From contig CABUOA010000024.1 in the NCBI GenBank assembly GCA_902493145.1, positions 1 through 29,226 on the forward strand: a stretch of 29,226 nucleotides of DNA, read 5' to 3'. The notes beneath the pieces were generated by a model. That model made no database searches and was not told where the DNA came from. It was given only the letters and a program-made list of their open reading frames with translations. The stretch's first letter is position 1. The number at the start of each line of letters is the position of its first letter. A program made the translations under genes and the position numbers. Source of the stretch: an uncultured Collinsella sp. Lineage in GTDB: Bacteria; Actinomycetota; Coriobacteriia; Coriobacteriales; Coriobacteriaceae. Positions 1-7,314 of the stretch are shown here, one piece after another.

Positions 1-97
1 CTTGGCGCTCCCAACATATATAAAGAATGAAGGCGCCAACGGCACCCTCATTCACCAAATTCAATCCAGCGCGCCTGACCCGAACGGCTGTGTCGTC

Positions 98-245
98 GCG
101 GAACCCGGGAGCCCCGGCAGGGCGGGTGCTTGCTCAAAATGAGTTCCGCACGCAAAGAAGGCCACTTAATGTGGCCTTCGTCTTGCGCAGGACTGTTCGA
201 AATTTTGAGGAAGCACCCGCCCTGCCGGGGCTCCCGGGTTCCCGC
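98..245. repeat. 148-nt rod-like inverted repeat directly after gatB
   Basis: A perfect 31-bp inverted repeat has arms at 101-131 and 211-241, and extends to 98/245 with one bulged base. Between the arms more pairs nest on the same axis: 133-140 with 202-209, 151-155 with 183-187, and a 9-bp stem at 157-165/171-179 around a 5-base loop. The whole stretch can fold into one long rod. It ends one base before the gatB stop codon (246-248), so the gatB mRNA would finish in this structure. The inner stem followed by TTT on the minus strand could be an intrinsic terminator, but the outer arms are far longer than a terminator needs. A MITE-like insertion or a structured 3' RNA are alternatives. Confidence 0.85.
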
Positions 246-1922
246 TTACGAGAGCGACGTTCTCAGCAACTCGTTGAAGAGTTTCGGGTTGCCCTTGCCG
301 CGGCTCGCCTTCATGCACTGGCCCACCAAAAAGCCGATAACCTTCTGGTTGCCGTCACGATACTGCTGCGCCTGATCGGCACAGTTAGCCAGCACCTCGT
401 CCACGATCGGCTGCAACGCACCGGCATCGCTCACCTGACGCATACCACGCTCGTCGACGATCTTGTTGGGGTCGTCGCCGGTCTGGGCCATGGCCTCAAA
501 GACCTCGTGCGCCTGGTTGGAGCTGATGGCATCGGTCACCAGCAGCTTGGCCAGCGCTGCTACCTGAGCCGGCGCGATGCCGGACTCGGCGAGCGACACG
601 CCTGCGCTCTTAAGGTAGGCGATCATCTCGTTCACCAGCAAGTTTGCGACCGTCTGGGCCTCCTTGCCAGCCATACCGGCAGCGGCGGCCTCAAAGAACT
701 CGGCAAACTCGGGGTCGCCGGCGATCTGCTCGGCATCGGCCGTCTTAATGCCAAAGTCGGCCTCAAAACGGGCGCGCTTGGCATCGGGCAGCTCGGGAAT
801 CTCGCCACGGCAGCGGTCGATAAACTCGTCGTCCAGATCGAACGGCGCCAGGTCGGGGTCGGGGAACAGACGATAGTCGTCGGCCGTCTCCTTGACGCGC
901 ATAACCACGGTTCGCTTGCGGCTGGGCTCCCAGTGGCGGGTCTCCTGATAGATGATGCCGCCCTCCTCGAGCACCTCGGCCTGACGGCAGATCTCGTAGG
1001 CAAGGCCATCGTGCAGGCTCTTAAACGAGTTGAGGTTCTTGAGCTCGGTCTTGGTTCCCAGCTTGGTCTCGCCGCGGCGACGCAGCGACACGTTGCCGTC
1101 GCAGCGCATGGAGCCCTTCTCCATGGAGCAGTCCGAAATGCCCAGCGTCACAAAGATGCGACGGAGCTTCTCCATAAACAGGCGAGCCTCCTCGGGCGTA
1201 CGCAAGTCGGGCTCAGTGACAAGCTCGATGAGCGGCGTGCCGCAGCGGTTGTAGTCGACGAGCGACTCGGCCGCGGCGGTAATGCGGCCCTCGGCACCGC
1301 CCACGTGCACCATCTTGGCGGCGTCCTCCTCCATGTGGATGCGCAGGATGCGGATGGGCACCGTGTAGGAACCGTCCTCGCGACGCTCGGGCATCTGCAA
1401 GTTGGACGCATCATAGCTGGCCAGGTGGCCGGCGCGCTGGTTGCCCTCGCGCATGGTCGACGTCATGGACGTGGACAGGCCCTCGGCGTTGGCCGAGGCG
1501 CTCGCCAGACTCTGAGCCTCGGCCTCACCAAACGCGCAGTCGGGGCGCTCGGCGGCACCGCGACCGGTCACGTCCAGGTCCAGGTGACCGTACATGGCAA
1601 AGGCGACCGGACCCTGCGTAGTCTGGAAGTTCTTGGCCATATCGGGATAGAAGTAGTGCTTGCGGTAGAACATCGAGTGGCGTTGGATTTCGCAGTTGGT
1701 GGCGAGACCGGCCTTGACGATGCTCTCGATGGCGCGCTTATTGGGCACCGGCAGGGCGCCGGGCAGCCCCAGGCACACCGGGCACACGTTGGCGTTGGGC
1801 TCGTCATCGTGGCTGAGCTTGCAGTTGCAGAACATCTTGGTATCGAGTGCGGTGAGCTCGGTATGGATCTCCAGGCCGATCACGGCCTCCCAATCCTGCA
1901 GGACCTCGGAAAGCTCCTTCAT
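246..1922 (-). CDS. gatB: Asp-tRNA(Asn)/Glu-tRNA(Gln) amidotransferase subunit B
   Basis: GatB is the kinase and tRNA-binding subunit of GatCAB. It phosphorylates the mischarged Glu or Asp on tRNA(Gln)/tRNA(Asn) and receives ammonia from GatA, in the cytoplasm. The N-terminus has the family block VIGLEIHTEL, and Cys32/Cys34 with Cys47/Cys50 match the GatB zinc site. RIHMEEDAAK (from residue 194) is the conserved cradle motif. The C-terminus is the helical YqeY-like tRNA-binding domain. At 558 residues it exceeds the usual 475-500; the excess is an insert at about residues 121-183. ATG overlaps the gatA stop as TAATG, with GGGAGG 9 nt upstream. It is the last gene of gatCAB and is followed at once by the long inverted repeat. 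Confidence 0.97.
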   Translation of the reverse strand: MKELSEVLQDWEAVIGLEIHTELTALDTKMFCNCKLSHDDEPNANVCPVCLGLPGALPVPNKRAIESIVKAGLATNCEIQRHSMFYRKHYFYPDMAKNFQTTQGPVAFAMYGHLDLDVTGRGAAERPDCAFGEAEAQSLASASANAEGLSTSMTSTMREGNQRAGHLASYDASNLQMPERREDGSYTVPIRILRIHMEEDAAKMVHVGGAEGRITAAAESLVDYNRCGTPLIELVTEPDLRTPEEARLFMEKLRRIFVTLGISDCSMEKGSMRCDGNVSLRRRGETKLGTKTELKNLNSFKSLHDGLAYEICRQAEVLEEGGIIYQETRHWEPSRKRTVVMRVKETADDYRLFPDPDLAPFDLDDEFIDRCRGEIPELPDAKRARFEADFGIKTADAEQIAGDPEFAEFFEAAAAGMAGKEAQTVANLLVNEMIAYLKSAGVSLAESGIAPAQVAALAKLLVTDAISSNQAHEVFEAMAQTGDDPNKIVDERGMRQVSDAGALQPIVDEVLANCADQAQQYRDGNQKVIGFLVGQCMKASRGKGNPKLFNELLRTSLS

Positions 1923-3436
1923 TACAGCTCGCCTCCCTTCCCGGCAAAATCGGGCGCGACGGAAAGCGCGGGCGCACCCGTGGCGGCATCGGCAAAGCCG
2001 CGCTCCAGGGCGCGGGCAAACGTGAGCAGCTGACGGTCCTTAAACGCCGGACCAACCAGCTGGGCAGAAACGGGCAGCTGAGTATCCTCGCCCAGGCCCA
2101 GCGGCACCGAGATACCACCGTTGCCGCAGATGTTGAGCGAGATGGTGTATAGGTCGGAGAGGTACATCTGCGTGGGGTCGCTGATCTCGCCAAACTTAAA
2201 GGCCGTGCGCGGCGAGGCGGGCATGAGGATGGTGTCCACCTTGGCATACGCGGCGTCGTAGTCCTGCGTGATGAGCGTGCGGGCCTTTTGCGCGGCGTAG
2301 TAGTACTTGTCGTACACGCCCGAGCTCAGCAGGTAGGCGCCGAGCATCTGACGGCGCTTGGCCTCGGCGCCAAAGCCGTGGGCGCGCGACAGCGAGCTCT
2401 GGTCGGACAGGTTGGCGCAGCCCTCCTCCTGATAGCCGTAGCGAATGCCGTCAAAACGGGCCAGGTTGGAGAACGCCTCGGCCGGGCCGATGACGTAGTA
2501 GGCGGCGATGGCGGCGTCCAGGTGCGGCAGGTCGACCTCGACCAGCTCGGCGCCCTGGTTCTGCAGCTCCTGGGCGGCGCGCTGAACAGCGGCCTTGACC
2601 TCGGGCGTCAGGCCCTCGGCCTCCATAAACGCGGGGATGATGCCCACGCGCTTGCCCTCGATACTGTCGTTGAGGTGCTCGGTAAAGTCAACGGCGCAAT
2701 CCTGGCTGGTGCAGTCGTACGGATCGTGGCCCGCGCCGGTAAGCGCGTTCATGGCCAGCGCGACATCCTCGACCGTGCGGCCAAAGGGGCCCACCTGGTC
2801 GAGCGACGAGCCAAAGGCAACCACGCCGTAACGGCTCACGGCGCCGTACGTGGGCTTAAAGCCCACCACGCCGCACAGCGACGCCGGCTGGCGAATGGAG
2901 CCGCCGGTGTCCGAGCCCAGCGAGAGCGCGACCTCGCCCGCGGCGACGGCTGCAGCGGAGCCGCCCGAAGAGCCGCCGGGTACGCGCTCGGTATCCCAAG
3001 GGTTGTTGGTGCGGTGGAAGGCCGAGCTCTCGGTAGAGCTGCCGAAGGCGAACTCGTCCATGTTGGCCTTGCCCATGGGCAGGCAGCCGGCGTCGAGCAT
3101 GCGCTGGACGCAGGTGGCGGTGTAGACGCTCTGGTAGTCCCCGAGCATGCGGGAAGCGCAGGTGGTGCGCGTGCCCACGAGGTTCATGTTGTCCTTGATG
3201 GCCAGTGGCACGCCCGCGAGCGGGGGCAGCGGCTTGCCTGCGGCACGGTCGGCATCCACGCGCGCAGCGGCCTCGAGCGCAAGCTCGGGCGCCACCTGCA
3301 GGAATGCCTGGACCCCACCCTCGCGCGCCTCGATGGCGGCAAGGGAGGCCTGGGCCACCTCGGTAGCGGTAAAGTCGCCGGCGGCAACGCCCGCGGCAAT
3401 CTGGGCGGCGGTAAGGGAATCGAAGCTCTGCGCCAT
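1922..3436 (-). CDS. gatA: Asp-tRNA(Asn)/Glu-tRNA(Gln) amidotransferase subunit A
   Basis: GatA is the glutaminase (amidase-signature) subunit that releases ammonia from glutamine for transfer through GatB. The amidase signature is complete: Lys81 in AIKDN, Ser156 in GGSSGGSAAAVAAG and the nucleophile Ser180 in SDTGGSIRQPAS, with the 75- and 24-residue spacing of the Lys/cis-Ser/Ser triad. The length of 504 residues is normal. The ATG overlaps the gatC stop by one base (TAATG), behind a purine-rich GAGAGGGGGAGAG ribosome-binding region. The same overlap occurs with gatB downstream, so all three subunits are probably translationally coupled. Confidence 0.97.
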   Translation of the reverse strand: MAQSFDSLTAAQIAAGVAAGDFTATEVAQASLAAIEAREGGVQAFLQVAPELALEAAARVDADRAAGKPLPPLAGVPLAIKDNMNLVGTRTTCASRMLGDYQSVYTATCVQRMLDAGCLPMGKANMDEFAFGSSTESSAFHRTNNPWDTERVPGGSSGGSAAAVAAGEVALSLGSDTGGSIRQPASLCGVVGFKPTYGAVSRYGVVAFGSSLDQVGPFGRTVEDVALAMNALTGAGHDPYDCTSQDCAVDFTEHLNDSIEGKRVGIIPAFMEAEGLTPEVKAAVQRAAQELQNQGAELVEVDLPHLDAAIAAYYVIGPAEAFSNLARFDGIRYGYQEEGCANLSDQSSLSRAHGFGAEAKRRQMLGAYLLSSGVYDKYYYAAQKARTLITQDYDAAYAKVDTILMPASPRTAFKFGEISDPTQMYLSDLYTISLNICGNGGISVPLGLGEDTQLPVSAQLVGPAFKDRQLLTFARALERGFADAATGAPALSVAPDFAGKGGEL

Positions 3437-3747
3437 TACTCGCTCTCCCCCTCTCCCAAAATGGACGGCACGCGGAAGTAGCGGTCGCGCGCGCTGCCGG
3501 CGTTTTCGAGCGCAACGTCGAGCGGCAGGTCGCGTTCGGGCTCGCGCAGGTCATCGCCCATCACGTTGGACAGACTTCCGATAGGATGGAACGTGGGCTC
3601 CACGTCGGGCAAGTCATATTGCAAGACGGGCTCGAGCATCTGGACGGCGTCGTTCATGTAGGACGTCATCTTGGTGAGCTCGTCATCGGTCAGTGCGATC
3701 TTTGCGTACTCGGCGATGCCGCGCACGTCTTTCTCGCTGAGTGCCAT
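3436..3747 (-). CDS. gatC: Asp-tRNA(Asn)/Glu-tRNA(Gln) amidotransferase subunit C
   Basis: GatC is the small subunit that wraps around and stabilises the GatA-GatB interface. The protein of 103 residues begins MALSEKDVRGIAEYAKIALT and has the typical helical N-terminus followed by LEPVLQYDLPDVEPTFHP, as in the family. An in-frame ATG exists six codons earlier (3765), but the sequence between the two holds GGAAGGGAG, a strong ribosome-binding site placed for the ATG at 3745-3747, so the shorter start is chosen. It is the first gene of gatCAB. Confidence 0.93.
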   Translation of the reverse strand: MALSEKDVRGIAEYAKIALTDDELTKMTSYMNDAVQMLEPVLQYDLPDVEPTFHPIGSLSNVMGDDLREPERDLPLDVALENAGSARDRYFRVPSILGEGESE

Positions 3748-3782
3748 AGGCGCTCCCTTCCGCATAACAGTTAAACCGCTCT

Positions 3783-3788
3783 AGTATA
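3783..3788 (-). promoter_or_regulatory. Candidate -10 element for gatCAB
   Basis: On the minus strand TATACT lies 35 bases upstream of the gatC ATG, a near-consensus -10 box in the right place. I see no good -35 box at 16-18 bases, so this is a weak call based on the -10 and its position. Confidence 0.3.
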
Positions 3789-3931
3789 CAGGGCAACGCC
3801 GGCTTGGAGCAGGCGCTTTACCCAAATGCAGCGAAAACGTAACGAGGGCGGCGGGCTGGCAGGCGGCGGGCTGGCGGTTCTGCAGCGAAACCGCACCGTC
3901 CATAGCGAAAACCGTCCCGCCCGCAACGAAG

Positions 3932-3992
3932 ACCATCACAACATTCGACGCTTTTCGTCAAAATCGCGATTTTCATCGAATGTTGTGATGGT
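3932..3992. repeat. Family A palindrome, copy 1
   Basis: The 17-bp perfect arms ACCATCACAACATTCGA (3932-3948) and its complement (3976-3992) flank a centre that holds the perfect palindrome AAAATCGCGATTTT. Copies 2-4 are at 13914, 18035 and 19274. This copy lies 60 nt beyond the sortase stop, after family B copy 1. Confidence 0.93.
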
Positions 3993-4004
3993 TTGAAAGC
4001 CCCG

Positions 4005-4039
4005 ACCACCACAAAGGTGCCTGTCCCCATTGTGGTGGT
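4005..4039. repeat. Family B palindrome, copy 1
   Basis: The arms ACCACCACAA (4005-4014) and TTGTGGTGGT (4030-4039) flank the family loop AGGTGCCTGTCCCCA. It starts 13 nt after the sortase stop in the direction of transcription. The inner stem is shortened by one base change compared with other copies. Confidence 0.9.
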
Positions 4040-4052
4040 TCTGAACGATGTC

Positions 4053-4991
4053 TTATGCCGAGACCTTGGCCTTGCGGCGTTTGCGGACCGCGTGGATCAC
4101 GATGTCCAACAGCAACAGCACAATGGCTACGATCACGATGAGCACGGCAAACTCGCGCTTGCCCCAGTGGCGCCCAGCCAGCGACTTTTGCTTGTCGACG
4201 TCCTTCTTGCTGTACTTGGTGCGCACGCAATGCACCAGCAGACGATGGTCGTTCACGCCATAGGGCGTGCAGGTGACGAGCGTCACCTTGTCGGCGCCGG
4301 GCTCGATGGTCAGCGACTCCATCTCCTCGGGCAGCACAACCTCGGAGTCCACCATCTTGTAGGCGAGCGTCTTGCTCATGGTGTGCAACAGCACCAGGTC
4401 GCCGGGCTCCAGCGAATGGATGTCGTCGAACATGCTCAGGTTGCGCATGCCCGAGTGCGCGGTGAGCACGCAATGCGTCGAGGTGCCGCCCACCGGCAGG
4501 CTCGTGCCCTCCAGGTGGCCGACGCCCGCCATAAGGACTTCTTCGCTCGTGCCGTGGTAGATGGGCATACTAACGTCGATGGAGGGGATCTCGACCCAGC
4601 TCATCATGGGGTCGCGGTCAAAGATGAGCTGCTGGGCGTAGGGCTCGATCTGGTCGGCGGGAAGCTCGGCGGCCTCGCCCGCCAGCTGCTCGTTATAGGA
4701 GCGCGCCTGGAGCAAGATGCGCTCGCGCTCCTCGGCAGACAGCGCGTCCACGGTGCTGGACACCGTGCTGATCTGGTTGAACACGCCCGAGGCCTCGAGC
4801 CGGTCCAAGATCCACGGCCAGGTCATAAGGCCCACGCCGATAAGGATGATGACGATGGTGATGAGCCGGTCGGCCCAGCGCGGCAGTCGCTTGCGACGGC
4901 GCTTGGGCTTTGGTTGAGGTTTGGGCTGAGGGCTTGAGCCGCCGTTGTCCGCGGCGTTATTGCTCTTCATATGTTTGGCGCCCTGCACCAT
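4053..4991 (-). CDS. Class C (pilin-polymerising) sortase
   Basis: This is a membrane transpeptidase that cuts LPXTG-type sorting signals and joins pilin subunits through lysine isopeptide bonds. The 312-residue protein has a basic, proline-rich cytoplasmic head (1-41), a first membrane segment (about 42-58), a lid-like stretch with DPMM near residue 128, and the catalytic triad His179 (LTAHSG), Cys241 (TLVTCTPYG) and Arg250 (NDHRLL). A second membrane helix (281-300) and a basic tail follow; the C-terminal helix is typical of class C. The ATG at 4991 has GAGGAG 9 nt upstream. It lies 543 bp after the pilin gene and past a terminator, so it may have its own promoter; TATTAT at 5030-5035 on the minus strand is a weak -10 candidate. 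It is the only sortase in the window. Confidence 0.93.
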   Translation of the reverse strand: MVQGAKHMKSNNAADNGGSSPQPKPQPKPKRRRKRLPRWADRLITIVIILIGVGLMTWPWILDRLEASGVFNQISTVSSTVDALSAEERERILLQARSYNEQLAGEAAELPADQIEPYAQQLIFDRDPMMSWVEIPSIDVSMPIYHGTSEEVLMAGVGHLEGTSLPVGGTSTHCVLTAHSGMRNLSMFDDIHSLEPGDLVLLHTMSKTLAYKMVDSEVVLPEEMESLTIEPGADKVTLVTCTPYGVNDHRLLVHCVRTKYSKKDVDKQKSLAGRHWGKREFAVLIVIVAIVLLLLDIVIHAVRKRRKAKVSA

Positions 4992-5147
4992 CGCCGGTCA
5001 CTCCTCTACAGCTCAGGTTGTCTAAACAAATAATAGCCGATTAGCAAGCTTCCGCGCCGGACAACGCCGCTAGACTGCACCGTCCAGTCGAGGATAAGCC
5101 AGCATTTGAGTTTTCAGAATGTCCCGGATCGGCGGGGCGATTCGGGA

Positions 5148-5257
5148 TACAATGTCAATAGAAAACGACGCACCCCGCGTAAATGTTTGGGAGCGCGGGC
5201 GGCCTAGTTTTCAGCTTTTGTTAAATGCCCGGGATCCGACCCCCGGGCATTCTTATT
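5148..5257 (+). ncRNA. Candidate small RNA ending at a plus-strand terminator
   Basis: TACAAT at 5148-5153 is a possible -10 box, though no clear -35 is seen. About 60 bases of sequence follow, including a possible CCCGCG/CGCGGG stem, and then a 10-bp GC-rich hairpin and CTTATTT. No gene upstream on the plus strand would use this terminator, so a short independent transcript is one explanation. I do not recognise a known RNA family. Confidence 0.2.
5224..5257 (+). terminator. GC-rich hairpin with T-rich tail, plus strand
   Basis: The arms AATGCCCGGG (5224-5233) and CCCGGGCATT (5242-5251) form a 10-bp stem with an 8-base loop, followed on the plus strand by CTTATTT. The minus-strand tail has only three T, so the plus direction fits better; it may act both ways. 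Confidence 0.55.
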
Positions 5258-5397
5258 TGCGCTTGTTGCGGCGCAAATGCCTTCTACCGTCCGCACCGCG
5301 CGTGCGCCTACGGACCTTAAACCGAACCTCATACGAGTCAAGAAACGCGATGACGAACGTGCCCGCATCGGACGGTGGAGGCTGGCTGCGTTATCCC

Positions 5398-5434
5398 AAA
5401 AAACGGGGCAGAATCCAGTGCGGAGTCTGCCCCG
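5398..5434 (-). terminator. Intrinsic terminator of the pilin operon
   Basis: The arms CGGGGCAGA (5404-5412) and TCTGCCCCG (5426-5434) are followed on the minus strand by six T (5403-5398). It lies about 100 nt after the major pilin stop and would separate the pilin transcript from the sortase gene. Confidence 0.85.
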
Positions 5435-5534
5435 AAAAGAAAATGACAAAGCAAGAACGTGGATGGACGAGAAAAGTGTCCGCAAGTCTCATGGCCATCA
5501 CATCCCACCTGCCAAAGGGATGGGTGAGCGAGCG

Positions 5535-7196
5535 TTACTCCTGCTCGGACTCCTCAGCCTGCTTACGGCTGCGGATGAGATGAGCCACGCCGATACACAG
5601 CACCGCGCCACCAGCGATCCAAGTGAACGTCACGCCGTTAAGGCCGGTGAGCGGGAGGCCGGAACCCTGCTTGTTTTTGACGATCAAGGCAGCAGTACCG
5701 TTGTCCGTGTTAGTCGTGTCAACCTCGACCAAATTGGAACCCCTGGTGCTCGTCTTGACCGTAATCTTGTTTTCTCCCTCTCCCTCTGCTTGGTTGAATC
5801 CAATGGCTTTGATGGTGAAGGTGAACTCGGGGATGGTGTTATAGCCGGCGAGCGTATGGGTCTCCTTGACGGTGTAGGTGCCGGCATCGAGGCCCTTGAC
5901 GTTAATCTCGCCGGAGTCGGTGGTCGTGAACTCATAAGCCTCAGTACCGAGGGAGCCATTCTCCTGGACATACATGTCCTTGGATGCAATATCGTCGGGA
6001 TCAGTGGCACGGATGGTGAACTTTACGCCCTTAAGTATCTTATTCTCATCCGTCGCGTCCTTCTTGACGAGCTTGAGCGCATAGGTGTAGTCGCGCACGG
6101 TGTCGGGCACAGACTCACCCCGGGAATCGTGGCCAGGGTTGTTGGAGTAGATGAGCTTGACGGTGTTGGAGTTGCCCGTGCCACCGACAACGACATGCTG
6201 GGACTTATTCGGGTCGAGCTTGGCGCTGTACGTGACAACGACCCTTGTATGCTCGCCGACAGTGACGCCGGCCGCCGTGGCGGCAGCCTTAAGATCGTCA
6301 AACTTTACGCTCAAGACCGTTCTGCCATTTGAATCGGGATCAGACACGGTCACAGAAGTAGGCGTGATCTGAGTCTCACCAATCACGGCCTTGACAGTGG
6401 ACTTATCAACAGTCAAACCGGCAGACAGCTCATCGTGGAACTCATAATAGTAGGTGCTGAACGTGTCGACATTGCTTGCAACCGTGCCGGTCAGCTTGTA
6501 CTGAACGGTCTGACCCATCTGGGAGTCCGCCTTGTACTTCCAGTCGTTGTCCGCACCATCGTCCTTGACCTGCTTCGTCACGGTCGGGATGCTCGTCTTC
6601 TCGGTAACGACCACTGCGTTGCCGCCCACGACTGCAAAGATCGGCGAGGTACCGGTCTGCTTCTCATTCGCACTGAGCGAGTCGGTATCGGTCATGAACA
6701 GGTAGTAGCCAGCGCTCGTAGTGGTGAAAGCGCGACCGGCGGCAAAGGAATCGCCCGTAGCGGTAACACTCTTCTCTACAGCCAAGGCAATCTTGTTAAG
6801 GATGCTGCTCTGCGGCAGACTCGTGGTATCAGTGGTATCAGTGATCTTGGAAAGGTAGTCGGCAACGTCAGAAGCGGTCGAGTCTAAGGTAATCCCTGGG
6901 GCATTATTATCAACAAGCACCTTCAGGACCGCAGTCTCTGCGTCATCACTCGCCCACTCAATGTTGGACGCAACCTTACCGGACTTTCCGTCAATAACGT
7001 CAGCCTTAAAAATCTGATACGCCTTGAACGAAGTGGAGTCATTGTCCACGGACTTGTTAATCGTGAGCGAATAGCTGGGGGCAGCACCCTCCGCAGCAAA
7101 CGCCATCGTGACTGTCGCCATCACGCCGCCGAAGCTCAGGGCTGCGGTGAGGCCGGCGGTTACTGCCAGGCGTGCGATGTTCTTGGTTGTTTTCAT
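5535..7196 (-). CDS. LPXTG-anchored pilin, probable shaft (major) subunit
   Basis: This is a sortase-polymerised pilin of the SpaA/FimA type. The 553-residue precursor has a signal peptide (1 to about 35, cleavage near AFAAEG), an N-terminal domain (about 40-200), the motif PTVTK (204-208) whose Lys208 is the likely acceptor for subunit linkage, two further Ig-like pilin domains, the E-box YTVKETHTLAGY (441-452) with its isopeptide glutamate, and LPLTG at 514-518 followed by a hydrophobic helix and a charged tail. AGAAAGAGGT precedes the ATG. A 118-bp gap separates it from the accessory pilin upstream, and a terminator follows. The shaft role is inferred from the E-box, the lysine motif and its place next to the sortase. 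Confidence 0.9.
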   Translation of the reverse strand: MKTTKNIARLAVTAGLTAALSFGGVMATVTMAFAAEGAAPSYSLTINKSVDNDSTSFKAYQIFKADVIDGKSGKVASNIEWASDDAETAVLKVLVDNNAPGITLDSTASDVADYLSKITDTTDTTSLPQSSILNKIALAVEKSVTATGDSFAAGRAFTTTSAGYYLFMTDTDSLSANEKQTGTSPIFAVVGGNAVVVTEKTSIPTVTKQVKDDGADNDWKYKADSQMGQTVQYKLTGTVASNVDTFSTYYYEFHDELSAGLTVDKSTVKAVIGETQITPTSVTVSDPDSNGRTVLSVKFDDLKAAATAAGVTVGEHTRVVVTYSAKLDPNKSQHVVVGGTGNSNTVKLIYSNNPGHDSRGESVPDTVRDYTYALKLVKKDATDENKILKGVKFTIRATDPDDIASKDMYVQENGSLGTEAYEFTTTDSGEINVKGLDAGTYTVKETHTLAGYNTIPEFTFTIKAIGFNQAEGEGENKITVKTSTRGSNLVEVDTTNTDNGTAALIVKNKQGSGLPLTGLNGVTFTWIAGGAVLCIGVAHLIRSRKQAEESEQE

Positions 7197-7304
7197 GTTG
7201 GGACCTCTTTCTTGGAGGTTGCTTTAATTCTCGTCATCACCAAAAGTCAGCAGGCTCATTTCCCTGCGCTCTAATCGCTACGGAGGTAGTACGCCACTGA
7301 GCAA

Positions 7305-7311
7305 GGGGGGG
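7305..7311. repeat. Seven-base G/C homopolymer between two pilin genes
   Basis: A run of seven G on the plus strand (C on the transcript) starts four bases beyond the stop of the accessory pilin, in the 118-bp gap before the major pilin. It is non-coding. Its length could vary, but nothing shows that this alters expression. Confidence 0.9.
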
Positions 7312-7314
7312 CAA

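Larger units (their letters stand above)
3748..4052. other. Non-coding gap between sortase and gatC, rich in short repeats
   Basis: No gene is supported here. The gatC upstream region is followed by two adjoining 14-bp copies of GGCGGCGGGCTGGC (3847-3860 and 3862-3875), and by copies of the word GCGAAAACCG or close variants at about 3831, 3885 and 3905. A family A palindrome (3932-3992) and a family B palindrome (4005-4039) follow, lying just after the sortase stop. Confidence 0.7.
4992..5534. other. 543-bp gap between sortase and major pilin
   Basis: No protein gene is supported. It holds the pilin terminator (5398-5434), a second strong hairpin (5224-5257) that reads best as a plus-strand terminator, and a possible plus-strand small transcript upstream of it. 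A wide inverted pair ACCGTCCG/CGGACGGT (5286-5293 and 5369-5376) suggests more RNA structure. The short open frame from 5277 on the plus strand runs through the terminator hairpin and shows no recognisable protein. Confidence 0.6.

Noticed and set aside
27..2033. Long plus-strand open frame (668 codons) over gatB and the inverted repeat
   Set aside because: It is antisense to gatB, which has clear family motifs, and its translation shows no recognisable domain. High GC leaves such frames open by chance.
5286..5376. Possible tRNA suggested by an 8-bp closing stem about 90 nt wide
   Set aside because: No T-arm or anticodon arm can be formed on either strand, and GGTTCG on the minus strand is not flanked by a pairing stem.
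5277..5400. Plus-strand open frame after the 5224-5257 hairpin
   Set aside because: It continues through the pilin terminator and then antisense to the pilin gene, with no recognisable protein and no clear ribosome-binding site.
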